Below the pieces are notes generated by a model that did no database searches, was not told the DNA's origin, and saw only the letters and a program-made list of their open reading frames with translations. Of a stretch of 64,000 nt of DNA, positions 53,051 through 63,412 are shown piece by piece. Source of the stretch: Smittia aterrima (taxonomy: Eukaryota > Arthropoda > Insecta > Diptera > Chironomidae). The DNA lies in assembly GCA_033063855.1 (NCBI GenBank), contig CP093831.1:23932001-23996000 (forward strand), read 5' to 3'. Every line of letters starts with the position of its first letter. The stretch's first letter is position 1. The position numbers and the translations under genes were made by a program.

Positions 53051-54242
53051 AAGAACTGATTTCACTCGCCTTAACTCCAATGAAATTAAAAGTTTTATTG
53101 TTCGTCATTTGCTTCTTTGTATAAGCGTAACGTCGCCAAAAAACGATAGTTGCTATCAAAATGAGAGTTAACTTAATCGCGATTGTGATGAAATAAACAT
53201 TCTCTTTTCTTCTCAAGTTTTTGTTGATTTCCTCGACGTTTGATAGACTCTGGGAACATTTCTCATGCAATAATTCCATAACCTCGATTATTTGTTGATG
53301 CTCTGAGTTGATTTGAGAGATATTTTCTTTTAGCAATTTATTATTCTCATTAGATGGTGGAGGATCTATACAAGTAACATACCCTTGGAAATCTATAGAA
53401 AAAACATAGAAAATACATAGGAAATAAATAGATTTAAAAATTCATTTCGAAAGGTGTTCTACTTTTAGGGTGTGTTACTTTAGGGTGTGCTACTTTTAGG
53501 GTGTGTTACTTTAGGGTGTGCTACTTTTAGGGTGTGTTACCCCGATGAAGGACAAAATAGCATTTAATTTAGTTAATTTAGTTGGACCCTTACAATTGGA
53601 GGCAACTTCGTTAACGAACAGATTGAAGTCTGCGATGTCATCCGGGAATTTCTTATCAATGCAAACGTTCTTCCGAAAGTCAATCGTAGTCAATGTTGAT
53701 GGTAGTTCAGTGTCGATAACGCTGAGTTGATTGTAGCTTGCTTCTAAAAATTCTAATTTTGAATTTCTCAGGAACAAACCAGCTGGCAAGGAAACAAGTT
53801 TGTTACTTCCAAAGCTAAGCTTTCTAAGTTCAATTAAATCCATGAAGAGATCGTCTGGCAATGTTGTTAGAGAAGTGAAACCGATTAAAACTGTCCTTAC
53901 TTTCTTGCAGTTTACGAAAGCTTCGCGATTGATTCGATGAATAAAGTCTCCGTAGATTTCGACACGCTCCAAATTCTTAAAGAAATTACAAACTTTCGTC
54001 GGTACAATTTCCGTCTCAACACTGCTTGACAACCAAAAATCTTTGACATCATCGCTAGTTTTATTCTCAGATGTGTATGTCCCCGAAACTTCAGTAATGG
54101 CGATGTCGCTTTCAAGAACTATAAGCTTCTTCACTTTGCATTCCTCCTTTCCATCACTTAATCCAAACACACAATCGAGCCGAAAACTTTCGACGGATCC
54201 ACAAATGAATAAAAAGATCAGAATTTTTTTTTGGAGTTCCAT
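53001..54242 (-). pseudogene. LRR-TM gene split by a small repeat insert
   Basis: The 5' frame (53511-54242) has a signal peptide (MELQKKILIFLFICGSVES), N-cap, VETEIVPTKVCNFFKNLE, LRRs (LTTLPDDLF, KLVSLPAGLF, NQLSVIDTELPSTL) and cap CIDKKFPDDI, then runs into the insert and ends IGVTHPKSSTP. The 3' frame (from about 53340) continues the coiled coil (NISQINSEHQQIIEVMELL) and the membrane helix (VYFITIAIKLTLILIATIVF). The tail is cut by a deletion after QMTNN, so it runs on to 53001. Nearest relative is the intact gene at 37685. Confidence 0.8.
53374..53540. mobile_element. Small insert with GTAAC ends and 31-bp tandem repeat
   Basis: GTAACATACCC at the left and GGGTGTGTTAC at the right are inverted. 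The right half repeats gggtgtgttacttta / gggtgtgctactttta alternately (about 53466-53540). It separates the two halves of the LRR gene. No clear target duplication, so the exact class is open. Confidence 0.55.
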
Positions 54243-54315
54243 GTTCTTCAATTAAAGTCTCAGAGTAAACTGAAATTGCGAATGCGAGTCTCCCGAATTA
54301 AAAGCTCTCAAACTT

Positions 54316-54321
54316 CTTATC
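54316..54321 (-). promoter_or_regulatory. GATA site upstream of LRR gene
   Basis: GCGATAAGAAG on the minus strand, about 75 bases upstream of the start at 54242, in the same context (GATAAGAAGTTTGAGAGCT) as other family promoters. Confidence 0.45.
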
Positions 54322-54439
54322 GCAAATTTTCGGGTTTTTCGTCACAAATTTTAAACGACGCGAGATTTTTTCACATGCAAAGTGTCGAACAGTCGAACCT
54401 GAGTTCGCACACTTTCGGGGTTTGTTATCACAAAATGGG

Positions 54440-54646
54440 TTATGCGAATAGCTTTTCCAATTTCGTGTTTTTGACGAACAACTTAGCTGGCAAGGAAACG
54501 AATTTATTTACAAAAATATGAAGTTCCTTCAATTCGGTTACATCAACGAAAAGATCTTCAGGTAATGTCGTCAGCGTATTCATCTGAAAGCTTTCAGCGT
54601 AACCGTAGAGAAAGACAATAATCAGCAAACATTTTATGAGCTCCAT
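54440..54646 (-). pseudogene. Internally deleted LRR relic
   Basis: The signal peptide (MELIKCLLIIVFLYGYAES) is fused after FQMN directly to the LRR segment TLTTLPEDLFVDVTELKELH, then NKFVSLPAKLF. All N-cap and the later parts are gone. The left end runs into a copied LRR promoter (aaaatgggtt). Confidence 0.75.
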
Positions 54647-55027
54647 GTTCTCTGATTGAAGGTTCAAACGAAACTGAAGCTTTAAATGCAGACACTCATG
54701 AATTTAAATATCGCATTTCTTATCTGTGCAATTTAAACGCAATGGGATAATCCAATGACGAAGTTCTATTTTTATTTGGCTTGCACAAACCAATCGCATT
54801 TCAAATTTATTAAATTCGTTGCAAATCACGCATCCGCAAAGTGTCGATTAGCCGAGCAATCTTCAATTCGCATGCTTCTGAGTTTTGTTATCAAATTTAC
54901 ATTTTGTAAAACAAAATGGGTTTAGCCCAGGTCAAAATAAAAATAAATTTGAGATTGTTTCATCAGCGTTATAAATTTACGAAGACAAACCCGAAAGTTT
55001 GCGATAAGAAACGAGAGATTTAACCTC

Positions 55028-55596
55028 ATGAAATTCGCATTGGTAGCAAAAAAGCAATGCACAGTGAGCCAACTTAAAATCTTTGAAAATAACATCGCGG
55101 TCACGGAAATTACTGGTTTGTCAATGAGCAAAACAGACGATGACGTCAAAGAGTTTTGGATACCAAGCAATGCTGAGGTTGAACGTGTACCAACGAAAGT
55201 TTGCAATTTCTTCGGAAACTTGGAATTATTTTGTATCTTCGCTAACTCATTTAAACGAGTACATATAAATCGCGAAGTCTTCACAAATTGCAAGAAAGTG
55301 CAGACAGTTCGGATCATGTAATCAGAATAACAAACTTTTACAATGAAATCTTACACAAATCAACAATTGCAAATTAAACGAAATCAATGACACATCACAT
55401 ACAATAAAAATAACTCAACTAATGTCAACGATCGAAAGCTTGAAAAATGAAAATAAAGAACTAAAAACTGATGTCAGCGCCAACGAAATGGAGAAAAGTG
55501 CCGAATTATTAAAAGTCCTTGAAGAAAATAGAATTTTAAAATCAAATTATGAGAATTTGTTGAAAACGATGGCAAATCTAACAAAGTCGACGTGAA
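55028..55596 (+). pseudogene. Type B LRR relic with large deletions
   Basis: The leader is fused to the N-cap (KKQCTVSQLK), and the first LRR region reads to QTVRIM. It then jumps to coiled-coil DNA (taatcagaataacaaac) and the soluble C-terminal end (SAELLKVLEENRILK). The signal peptide and all central LRRs are lost. The jump point is the same as in the pseudogene at 41369-42365, so both derive from one deleted copy. Confidence 0.75.
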
Positions 55597-55836
55597 CCAC
55601 AAGTCATGATAAGTCACGTGAATAAAATTCAGTTAATGTGAAGAGAAATAATTTTCTTATCGATCCGCTTTCTTACAAGTGGATGAGATCATCGAAACCT
55701 CTGAAATGTGAAACGATTTTGTATAAAATGTTATTCTCGTTTTTTATATATTTGTATGCAATGTTAATCAATAAATTCATTTAAAAATAAATCGAAGTTG
55801 TATGAGTTGGTTCAATTGAAATTTTATTCGTTTTCC

Positions 55837-56185
55837 ATAGATAACGACATAACTAGATTCGACACTGAGATTCAAGGAGGTTGCGTTGTTGTTGCTTTTC
55901 GTTTTGTGTGATTCCCTTTCGGAATGAACCAAAATGTATGATTCCGGATTGGAAAAAAAACAGCTGAGTTTCTGTTGAACTTCCCCCAACCTCCTTGAAA
56001 CAACAACAACCCAAAATGAGCGAAAAAACATGCTTGATTCCAATCCGGAATGGAGCAAAATATATGATTCCAATCCGGAATCATACATTTTGGTTCATTC
56101 CGAAACGGAATCACACAAAACGAAAAGCAACAACAACGCAACCTCCTTGAATCTCAGTGTCGAATCTAGTTATGTTGTTATCTAT
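55837..56185. mobile_element. 349-bp inverted-repeat element, second family copy
   Basis: The ends ATAGATAACGACATAACTAG and complement match the 40791-41052 element. The inner arms, cctccttgaatctcagtgtc and complement, are long and near-perfect. Flanks cgttttcc and cgttttct fit an 8-9 bp duplication. It lies in the tail-coding region of the next LRR gene. Confidence 0.82.
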
Positions 56186-56309
56186 GCGTTTTCTATCAAA
56201 TTTCTTAAATTGACAACATAATTTACTGTTTCCGTATCTAAATTTCTTGAGACATTACGTCGCCACAAAACAAAATTCGTTATCAAAATGAGAACGAGCA
56301 CAATCGTAA

Positions 56310-57263
56310 TTATGATGAAATTGTATCATTGACTTCCTTGGCTGTTGAGAGATTCAGGGAACATTCTTTGTCTGTTAATTCCATAATTTCTATAATCCGT
56401 GAAAGATTGCTGAAGATTTTCTCTTTCTCTGTCATCACAATTCTCATTATATTTTCGGCTGAAGACACTTTTTTATTTTCGAACATTTCCATTTTCTGTT
56501 TTAATTCCTCAATTTCATTTTCTTTTTTTGAAAAAGTTTTGTTAAACTCAATCTCCTTTAAATGACAGGATTTATCTTTTGAGCATTTAGTTGCAACTCG
56601 TTGAATGAACAAATCAAAGTCCTCGATGTCTTTAGGAAACCTTTTGTCAATGCAAGTGTTGCGAATAAAGTTAACAGCAGTCAATGATGATGGCAGTTCA
56701 GTGTCAATTATTCTGAGTTGATTACGAGATGCTTCTAATGACTCTAATTTTAAATTATACACAAACAAATAAGCCGGCAAGGACACAAGTTTATTCTCGT
56801 TAAGACTAAGTGATCTTAATTCGATTAGATCCTCGAAAATATCTTCAGGCAGCGTCGTAAGAGAAGTGAAACCGATAATAATTGTCTGCACTTTCTTGCA
56901 GATTTTGAAGACTTCGCGATCGATTCGATTGATCAATTTGCCGTAAATATCAACGCGTTCCAAGTTCTTAAAGAAATTGCACAATTTTGTAGGAACAATT
57001 TTAGTCACAACACTTCTAGTTATCCAAAGCTCGTAGACGTCATCAAATGTTTTGTTACCAGATGAACTTTCCTCTTTTGACGAGGAATCAGATTTGCTAA
57101 TTTCCGAGACTGCCGTGACTGCGATATCCACTTCAAGAACTTCAAGTGTACTCACTTGACACTCCCTTATTCCTCGAAAAGCTCGAAACTCACATTCGAG
57201 ACGTAAGCTCTCGATGGATTCAAAGAGAAAGACAAACACCAGCAAATATTTTAAGAGCTCCAT
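56310..57263 (-). CDS. LRR-coiled-coil protein, secreted, TM out of frame
   Basis: This open gene has 317 residues. Its parts are a signal peptide (MELLKYLLVFVFLFESIES), N-cap (RLECEF...ECQV), a Ser-rich insertion (SKSDSSSKEESSS), VVTKIVPTKLCNFFKNLE, LRRs (LTTLPEDIF, KLVSLPAYLF, NQLRIIDTELPSSL), cap CIDKRFPKDI and a coiled coil. It ends NDTISS. The membrane helix is present downstream in another frame (to about 56230), and its tail is interrupted by the 349-bp element. The paralogue at 46060-47134 shares the same end, so loss of the anchor predates their duplication. Confidence 0.82.
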   Translation of the reverse strand: MELLKYLLVFVFLFESIESLRLECEFRAFRGIRECQVSTLEVLEVDIAVTAVSEISKSDSSSKEESSSGNKTFDDVYELWITRSVVTKIVPTKLCNFFKNLERVDIYGKLINRIDREVFKICKKVQTIIIGFTSLTTLPEDIFEDLIELRSLSLNENKLVSLPAYLFVYNLKLESLEASRNQLRIIDTELPSSLTAVNFIRNTCIDKRFPKDIEDFDLFIQRVATKCSKDKSCHLKEIEFNKTFSKKENEIEELKQKMEMFENKKVSSAENIMRIVMTEKEKIFSNLSRIIEIMELTDKECSLNLSTAKEVNDTISS

Positions 57264-57582
57264 GTTCACTGATTATCGGCTCAGAATAAACTGAAGCTGC
57301 AAACGAGTCTCAGACTTCTTATAACAAATTTTATTGCGAGCCGGAGTACAATGGAATTTCCAAGAAAGATTATTCGTTCAAAATAAAAACATAATTTCTA
57401 AGAAAAGATTCTGAATTTATTTTTAGAGCGAGTAATCTGTGCTTTCCTGTTCGGCAAATGTGAATGTACGACTATCTCATTGGATTATGTCGTCGCGAAT
57501 ATGCCGAAGGTTTTAGATAAGAAATTCGAGATTTATATTCACGAGTTTTGCAGTTTCAGTTCACTCTGAGACTTTGAAGAAC

Positions 57583-57633
57583 ATGGAGCTTTTAAAATAT
57601 TTGCTGAGTTTTCAAGGTCTGGAAATTGGTAAG
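57583..57633 (+). pseudogene. Solo LRR-gene start relic
   Basis: A leader with initiator (TTCAGTTCACTCTG) is followed by MELLKYLLSFQGLEIG and then unrelated AT-rich DNA. Only the first codons of the family remain. Confidence 0.6.
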
Positions 57634-58010
57634 AAATATATTTTATTAGAGAATAGTTGTCATCGATTATCGATCTATAGATTCAAGATGCAAAAGTGAA
57701 TCAATAAATTATCATTACCACAAAATTGCTAAAGACATTTTTATTTTCATATTAAGCAAAGCACAAACGTTCGTCGGTACCAGTGCTGGTATCTTTTTAT
57801 ATTTTGATAGATCGTTGATTTAATTATTTCTTAGTCCTGAGTCAGAGAAAATTGTTTGTAACTTTTCTCGCCAAATTAAATGACAATGAAATATTTTAAT
57901 TTCTTAATTTTCACATATTTATTTACCGACAATCACAACTCGTGCCTAAGATTGCAGTTCTGGTTGTTTAAAAAATTGTGACATTTGGTTTGTACTGAAA
58001 GGATGTTAAA
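57634..58010. other. AT-rich spacer, nothing recognised
   Basis: No frame, repeat end or family relic can be supported here. Confidence 0.4.
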
Positions 58011-60639
58011 TTACTTACAAAGCAAATTGACATCTCTAAAAAGATTGAAGAAAGATAATTCATCAACATTCACAGTCTTTTCGTACTCCATGTTAATGCA
58101 AGTGTTGTTTGAGAAGTCGATGACTTTGGCATTTTGCAAGAGATTGAAAGTTCTTGCTTCAATTATTTCGAGTAGGTTGTCGTTGATATGAAAATCTACG
58201 ATTGAGCCTTTGGTGGGTAGAAGGTCTGCGGTGAATTGTTTGATGCGATTCGATGAGAGAATTAATTTCTTTAGGTTCTCCAAGTGAGCAAATATGTTCG
58301 ATGGCAACGAGACAATTTCGTTAGCTGACAAATCGAGCACTCTAGTTGAATTTGCTCATCGAATGTTCCTTCTTCAATCGATGACAAATTGTTTCCTGTG
58401 ATCTCAATCTTCTTCAATCGATTGAGTCTTTGAAAATCCTTTCCACGCAGAGACATTAATCCTGCGTTTCTGATGACAATGATTTGAAGTTTTGAAAACA
58501 TTTTCGAGAGTTGCGAAGGAACAAAATTCATTGATTGATTGACGATCTTGAGATCAGAAATATCCGAGTCTTTGTAGCTAATAAAGTCTTCGTCTTTCTC
58601 AATTTGTTCTGTGTTCTTACCACAACTGAGTTGAACTAACAAAACGCATTTTTCAGAAATAGTTTTCTCAATTAGATAGATAGATAGATAGATAAAATTA
58701 AGGGCCCGGACTAACCCTGTTTTACCAGACAGTTGCCCGGCCATCTCCAAACGGTACCTTCGGACATATCCTCGGGCCCCTTCGGAGAGCGCGCCCAGGG
58801 GTTGTTCCGCCCCCATGGTGCTTACCCTTTGCCTTCCAGTACCCAGGCAGTTGCGTCCTTGAACCTGAGCTCGCATGTTTGGTCGGTAGACCAGGGCTTT
58901 AGCGTGTTGGCTTGATCGTTCGCCACTTCTGCCGTTGCTCTATTAATTCCCAGACGCGGTGCGATTAATACAGAGAAGAATCTGTCCCATTGTCCCCGGT
59001 ATGCTTTTGTCCCATTGTCCCCGGTATGCTTTTGTCCCATTGTCCCCCGTGTCGTCTTTCTAGATACCCTGCAGCCTAAGTATCAGGCCTAAAAAATGTC
59101 TTGTCTAGTCCCGTTTTCTTGATGAATTTTAAGTGCTTATCTATGTGAAGTTTGGCTAGATCCTTGGGTTCGGGGTACATGGATCCGTACACCCTCTGTC
59201 TCTCAGCAGCTAGGCAGTGGCAGAAGAATAGGATATGTTCCATATTCTCAGGCTCTGTTTCGCAGAATCTGCACTTGTCTGTGTCAGAGGCCCCAATCTC
59301 ATGTAGGAACTTATTGAGGCATGTTGTAGTTTTCTCAATTATCTCTTTTGTTGATTTCGGGAAACTGATGTCGATGCAGTCGTTGCTTGATAGATCTGCC
59401 GTTTCGATTGATTTCAGTGAATATAACAAGTTGCTGCCAATTAACTTCAATTTGTTGTGACTGAGATTTAAACTTTTTAGATTGGTAAGATATTTAAATG
59501 TTTCCGCTTTAAGTTTCTCAATTTTGTTTTCTGATAGGTCAAGTTCCGTCAAAGTCTCAACTTTCTTGAATGCTTTCATCGAGATCTCATGAATTCCTCT
59601 CAGGATCAAAGTTTGCAAATTCTTAAATCCAGTCAAACATGAGTTCTCGATGCTGAAGAGTCCTGAAAACATTTCTCCCAAGTTCATTGGCAGGAACAAA
59701 GTTTGTTGATTTGAAATTGTCACTGACAATTTGTCAGCGACTTTATTTTGACTGGAGCTCTCATTCCATTGAAGAACTTATCAATTCTCGTGTTATCAAA
59801 CTGAACTTTAAGGTCAGTGGCAACACATGAACTTTCGTCGAATGATTCGCAATGCAAATCAACTTTATGCTCTTCAGCGAAACTGCTGATAACGTTGCTC
59901 GATGCGCATGATCGAAGAGCTTTTGGAAGCAGCATTAACTTTGTTGCTGCAATTAAATTTCCATCACAAGAACCGTATGAAGATATCCTTTTACATTTAA
60001 ATGCAATTTCGTAAATGAACAAGTTCAAGTCCTCGTTATTTCCATGAAAACTGTTGTCAATGCAAATGTTGTCATTTAAACTAATCCAAGCCAATGATAG
60101 TGGCAGAACTGTGTCAATTGTGCTGAGTTGATTGTGATCTAAGTCTAATATTTTTAATTTTGTATTTGTCACAAATAAGCCAGCAGGTAAGGCCACAAGT
60201 TTGTTGTAGTTCAACCGGAGCTTCTCTAATTCGATTAAATCTACAAAAAGATCTTCTGGCAATGTCTTCAGGAAAGAAAACATGATCCCAACTGACCACA
60301 CCTTTTTGCAGTTTGTGAACACTTCTCGATTGATTCGTTTAATTGAGAAGCCGAAAGCATCGAAAGTATCCAAAATTTTAAAGAAATTGCAAACTTTAAT
60401 GGGAACACGTTCAGTCTCAACTTCAGAATTTATGTAAATTTCCTTTACGTCATCATTTGTTATGATTTGAGATGAGTTCCCGAAATTTCCATGATCGCGA
60501 TGTCGGTTTCAAGAACGTTTAGTGTTCTCACTTTGCACTCCTCATCTGATCCGCTTAACTCAAACTCACAATCGAGTTGAAGGCTTTCGACAAATCCGCA
60601 AAGCAAAAAAGAAATCAGAAAATATTTTAAGAGCTCCAT
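58011..60639 (-). pseudogene. Chimeric gene of three LRR domains, broken
   Basis: The start is the family ATG at 60639 (MELLKYFLISFLLCGFVES). The first domain is of the local family (LKTLPEDLF, KLVALPAGLF, NQLSTIDTVLPLSL). After its cap and a linker (ALRSCASSNVISSFAEEHK), a second domain opens with VDLHCESFDESS and has more regular LRRs (LTELDLSENKIEKL, LKSLNLSHNKLKLI). A third opens with VQLSCGKN (LKKIEITGNNLSSI, MLDLSANEIVSLP) and ends in a Cys cap (NNTCINMEYEKT). Frames shift near 60475, 59722 and 58348, and a non-LTR retrotransposon piece with target duplication lies at 58676-59326. The multi-domain plan differs from all neighbours. Confidence 0.7.
58676..59326 (-). mobile_element. 5'-truncated non-LTR retrotransposon
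   Basis: On the minus strand it encodes the C-terminal zinc-knuckle end of a LINE ORF2 (CRFCETEPENMEHILFFCHC), then a 3' UTR with three copies of TTGTCCC(C/G)GG-type repeats, ending in a (GATA)n tail at 58672-58695. The 15-bp duplication TAGTTTTCTCAATTA lies at 58661-58675 and 59327-59341. It is more GC-rich than its surroundings, so it looks young. The class is probably of the Jockey/I type. Confidence 0.85.
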
Positions 60640-60954
60640 GTTTGTTGATCACTGACTGCGTCTTAACTGAAGAAGCAATTGCAAATCTCATTAATTAAAG
60701 TCTCTCGTTTCTTATCTCGAATTTGAGATAATAAAACACGAAAGTATTGCGAATTCAAGATTTCTCGGTTTTTCGCTGCATATAAATAAAGAAACAATCC
60801 GAAGATGCACCAGAGCTGTTATCAAATTCCCTCAGTCACGTGTTGACCTCTGGACGTTAAATGAAACATTGATTGAGATGAATATGAACTTTGTTGATGA
60901 ATATGAACTTTGTTGTTGGGCTTATTTGCATGCAAAGAAACGAACAGTTCATAT

Positions 60955-61037
60955 AGCTGAAACCAACAATTCAGTCGAAAGCTTTCGACAAATCCACAGA
61001 CGAACAAAGAGATTAGAAAATATTTTCCCAGCTTCAT
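60955..61037 (-). pseudogene. LRR-gene signal-peptide relic
   Basis: MKLGKYFLISLFVCGFVES and FRLNCWFQLYE are read from 61037, then unrelated DNA with a repeated aatatgaactttgttgatga. No LRRs follow. Confidence 0.65.
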
Positions 61038-61763
61038 GTTCTTTGATTGTAGGCACAAGCTAAACTGAAGCTGCGACTGTGAATCTCGGGACTCTTATAG
61101 CAAATTTTATTGCATATGACGTCATTTAAAAAAACAAATAAACAGACATACAAGTCGAGGAGAAAATATTTGCTCAGGAGTTGCTTAAATATTAAGAAGT
61201 TTTCCATTAACAAAATTGATGAAATTAAAGTTTTATTCCTTATCAATCAATTTTCTCATGTTGACATCATTGTTTATTCATTTAAATCTCTAGATTCGAG
61301 AGTCTCGAAGCGTTTCATTTCAATAAAAAGTTTTATTAAAATCAATGAAAGAGAGAAATCCCTTTCAACTAAAACTCTGCAATGAGCCAAGTCCAACTTC
61401 TCCAGTTGATTATGATGACTATGATCAATATCATAATGCGAAATCCTAATATTCAACGTCTCAAGGATTACAAACCAGAGTACGTTTCGGAAACGTCGTT
61501 TCCCATTAACGATCTAAATCTAAAATTATATGACGTCAATTGACTAGAAAATTTTTCTTCAATTTCGGTTAAAATTTTATTTGGGCAAATGTGAAATATT
61601 TTCAGCAGAATCGCTGACGTCGTTAACTGAAATGAAATCTTATTGCTCAGAGCTTATCGTAACTATAGTATTACAAAAATAGTTTATTTTTTATTTATTA
61701 GATATTACATCAATTAGTTTCAATTTTTGAGTGACATGCCACGATTTGAGATTCTGCGATGGT
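61038..61763. other. Spacer with LRR 3' relic
   Basis: A family tail fragment (agttttattccttatcaatcaattttctcatgttgacatc) lies at about 61220-61275, next to a segment shared with 33270-33370. The rest is AT-rich without a gene. Confidence 0.45.
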
Positions 61764-62738
61764 TCAATTGGATTTCGTTAGATCTGTCAAAGTTTTTAAC
61801 AAATTCTCGTAATTTAATTTCAAACTTCGGTTTTCATACAAAACTTTTAACAATTCAGCACTCTTCTCCATTTCATTTGCGCTGATATCCGTTTTTAATT
61901 CTTCGATCTCATTTTTCAAGCTTTCGTTGGTCAATATCAATTGTGTTATGTTCGTTGACACAGCGAGTTTCTCACTCTCGCAAGTTTTCTGTTTCACCTT
62001 CAATTCAACAATTTCCACTTCCTTCTCTGATAAAGTTTTGGTAATCGCAATCAACTTCGAGCGATAGGATTTCTTCATTTGACTCTCGCAGTTAGCAGCA
62101 ATTTCGTTAATGAACAAATTAAAGTCCGTGATGTCATCCGGAAATTTCTTGTCAATGCAAACATTTCCACGAAAGTTAATCAAAGTCAATGATGATGGTA
62201 GATCGGTGTCAAATTTGCTGAGCATATTTTCTTCCACATTTAATAATTTTATTTTTAAATTTTTTACTAACAAGTCAGCTGGCAAGGACACAAGTTTGTT
62301 CACGAAAAGGTAAAGTTCCTGCAATTCGATTAAATCCACAAATAGGTCTTCGGGTATTGTCGTCAGAGACGTTTGTTTTATCTGAACGAATGACACTTTC
62401 TTACAATTCGTGAACACTTCCCGATGTATTCGATTAATCAATTTGCCGAAAATATCGAATCGTTCCATATTTTGATAGAAATTGCAAATTTTCGTAGGAA
62501 CACGTTCAGTCTCTGCATTTTCAGAAATATGAAACGCTGTGACGTCTTCGTTTGTTTTAACCAACGATGTGAAATTTTCCGAAACGCCTGTCACTGTGAT
62601 GTCGTCTTCAAGCACTTTAAGCTTTATCACTGTGCAATATTTCTTTTCTAATTGAAAATTAAAGTGACAATCGATTTGAAGGCTTTCAACGAATCCGCAG
62701 ACAAAAAAAAGTAATAAAAAATATTTCAAGAGCTCCAT
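61764..62738 (-). CDS. LRR-coiled-coil protein, intact soluble type B
   Basis: This complete gene has 324 residues. Its parts are a signal peptide (MELLKYFLLLFFVCGFVES), N-cap (IDCHFNFQLEKKYC), VTGVSENF, AETERVPTKICNFYQNME, LRRs (LTTIPEDLF, KLVSLPADLL, NMLSKFDTDLPSSL) and cap CIDKKFPDDI. The coiled coil (LSEKEVEIVELK, VSTNITQLILTNESL) leads to the soluble end SAELLKVLYENRSLK, then DLTKSN. A GATAAG (CTTATC at 62819-62824) lies upstream. It is one of two intact soluble members. The start is the ATG of MELLK; seven open codons precede it. Confidence 0.9.
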   Translation of the reverse strand: MELLKYFLLLFFVCGFVESLQIDCHFNFQLEKKYCTVIKLKVLEDDITVTGVSENFTSLVKTNEDVTAFHISENAETERVPTKICNFYQNMERFDIFGKLINRIHREVFTNCKKVSFVQIKQTSLTTIPEDLFVDLIELQELYLFVNKLVSLPADLLVKNLKIKLLNVEENMLSKFDTDLPSSLTLINFRGNVCIDKKFPDDITDFNLFINEIAANCESQMKKSYRSKLIAITKTLSEKEVEIVELKVKQKTCESEKLAVSTNITQLILTNESLKNEIEELKTDISANEMEKSAELLKVLYENRSLKLNYENLLKTLTDLTKSN

Positions 62739-62818
62739 CTTCTCTGTTTGAAAGCTCAAATTAAACTGAAGAATATTGCAGGAACGACGCTAATCTCGGA
62801 AATATAACTCGCGGACTT

Positions 62819-62824
62819 CTTATC
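62819..62824 (-). promoter_or_regulatory. GATA site upstream of LRR gene
   Basis: CTTATC (GATAAG on the coding strand), in the context gcGATAAGaagtcc, about 80 bases upstream of the start at 62738. Confidence 0.45.
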
Positions 62825-62934
62825 GCAAGTTTCAAGCCATGTGGCCGCTTTGTTTTGAATAGAGTGTGAATAGAGAATGAAATTTCATAATTTTTATTTT
62901 TATTTCTTCTAGTTTTAATCACAATTAAAAATCG

Positions 62935-63072
62935 TTAGGGATCATTTCTCTTCTTCTGATTCTTTTTCTCGCCTTCAGGTTTTTTCTTGAGCGTATCCCA
63001 ATATTGATCTTGACGATTTTTCTCTTCGATGTTTTTCTTCAGAGATTCAGGTGTCCATAACTTGTTTATCAT
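62935..63072 (-). CDS. Possible 45-residue charged peptide
   Basis: An ATG frame of 45 codons reads MINKLWTPESLKKNIEEKN, then a Lys/Glu-rich end (PEGEKKNQKKRNDP). The Trp-Thr-Pro start and highly charged helix look like real coding sequence in an otherwise AT-rich stretch with strong stop density. I do not recognise it. It may be a small gene, or the last exon or a retrocopy of a larger gene. Confidence 0.35.
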   Translation of the reverse strand: MINKLWTPESLKKNIEEKNRQDQYWDTLKKKPEGEKKNQKKRNDP

Positions 63073-63412
63073 TCGGAAGTAGATTTATAAATTATAAATT
63101 CAGTTTCTACTAAGAATCTTCGGTCTTTTCTTTATTTGTATGCAAAAGGTCGAGAAGACTAAAAATCACATTGCTCGACCTAAAAATAAATTTAGCAGAT
63201 TTTCCCAAGAAAACACATTAAATTTTTTGTTTCATAATTTATTCGAAAGATTAAACAATCTTTCCTGGAAATTCCAGAGCGCGTCATGTATTAGCGACGA
63301 CAAATTTTGAGATAAGAAGTGCGAAGATGTGCTTTGTTGCAGAGAAGAGCAAAATATATGTGAAATAAATTTGACAACAAATCATCATTAAAGATTATTT
63401 TTTATTTGCATG

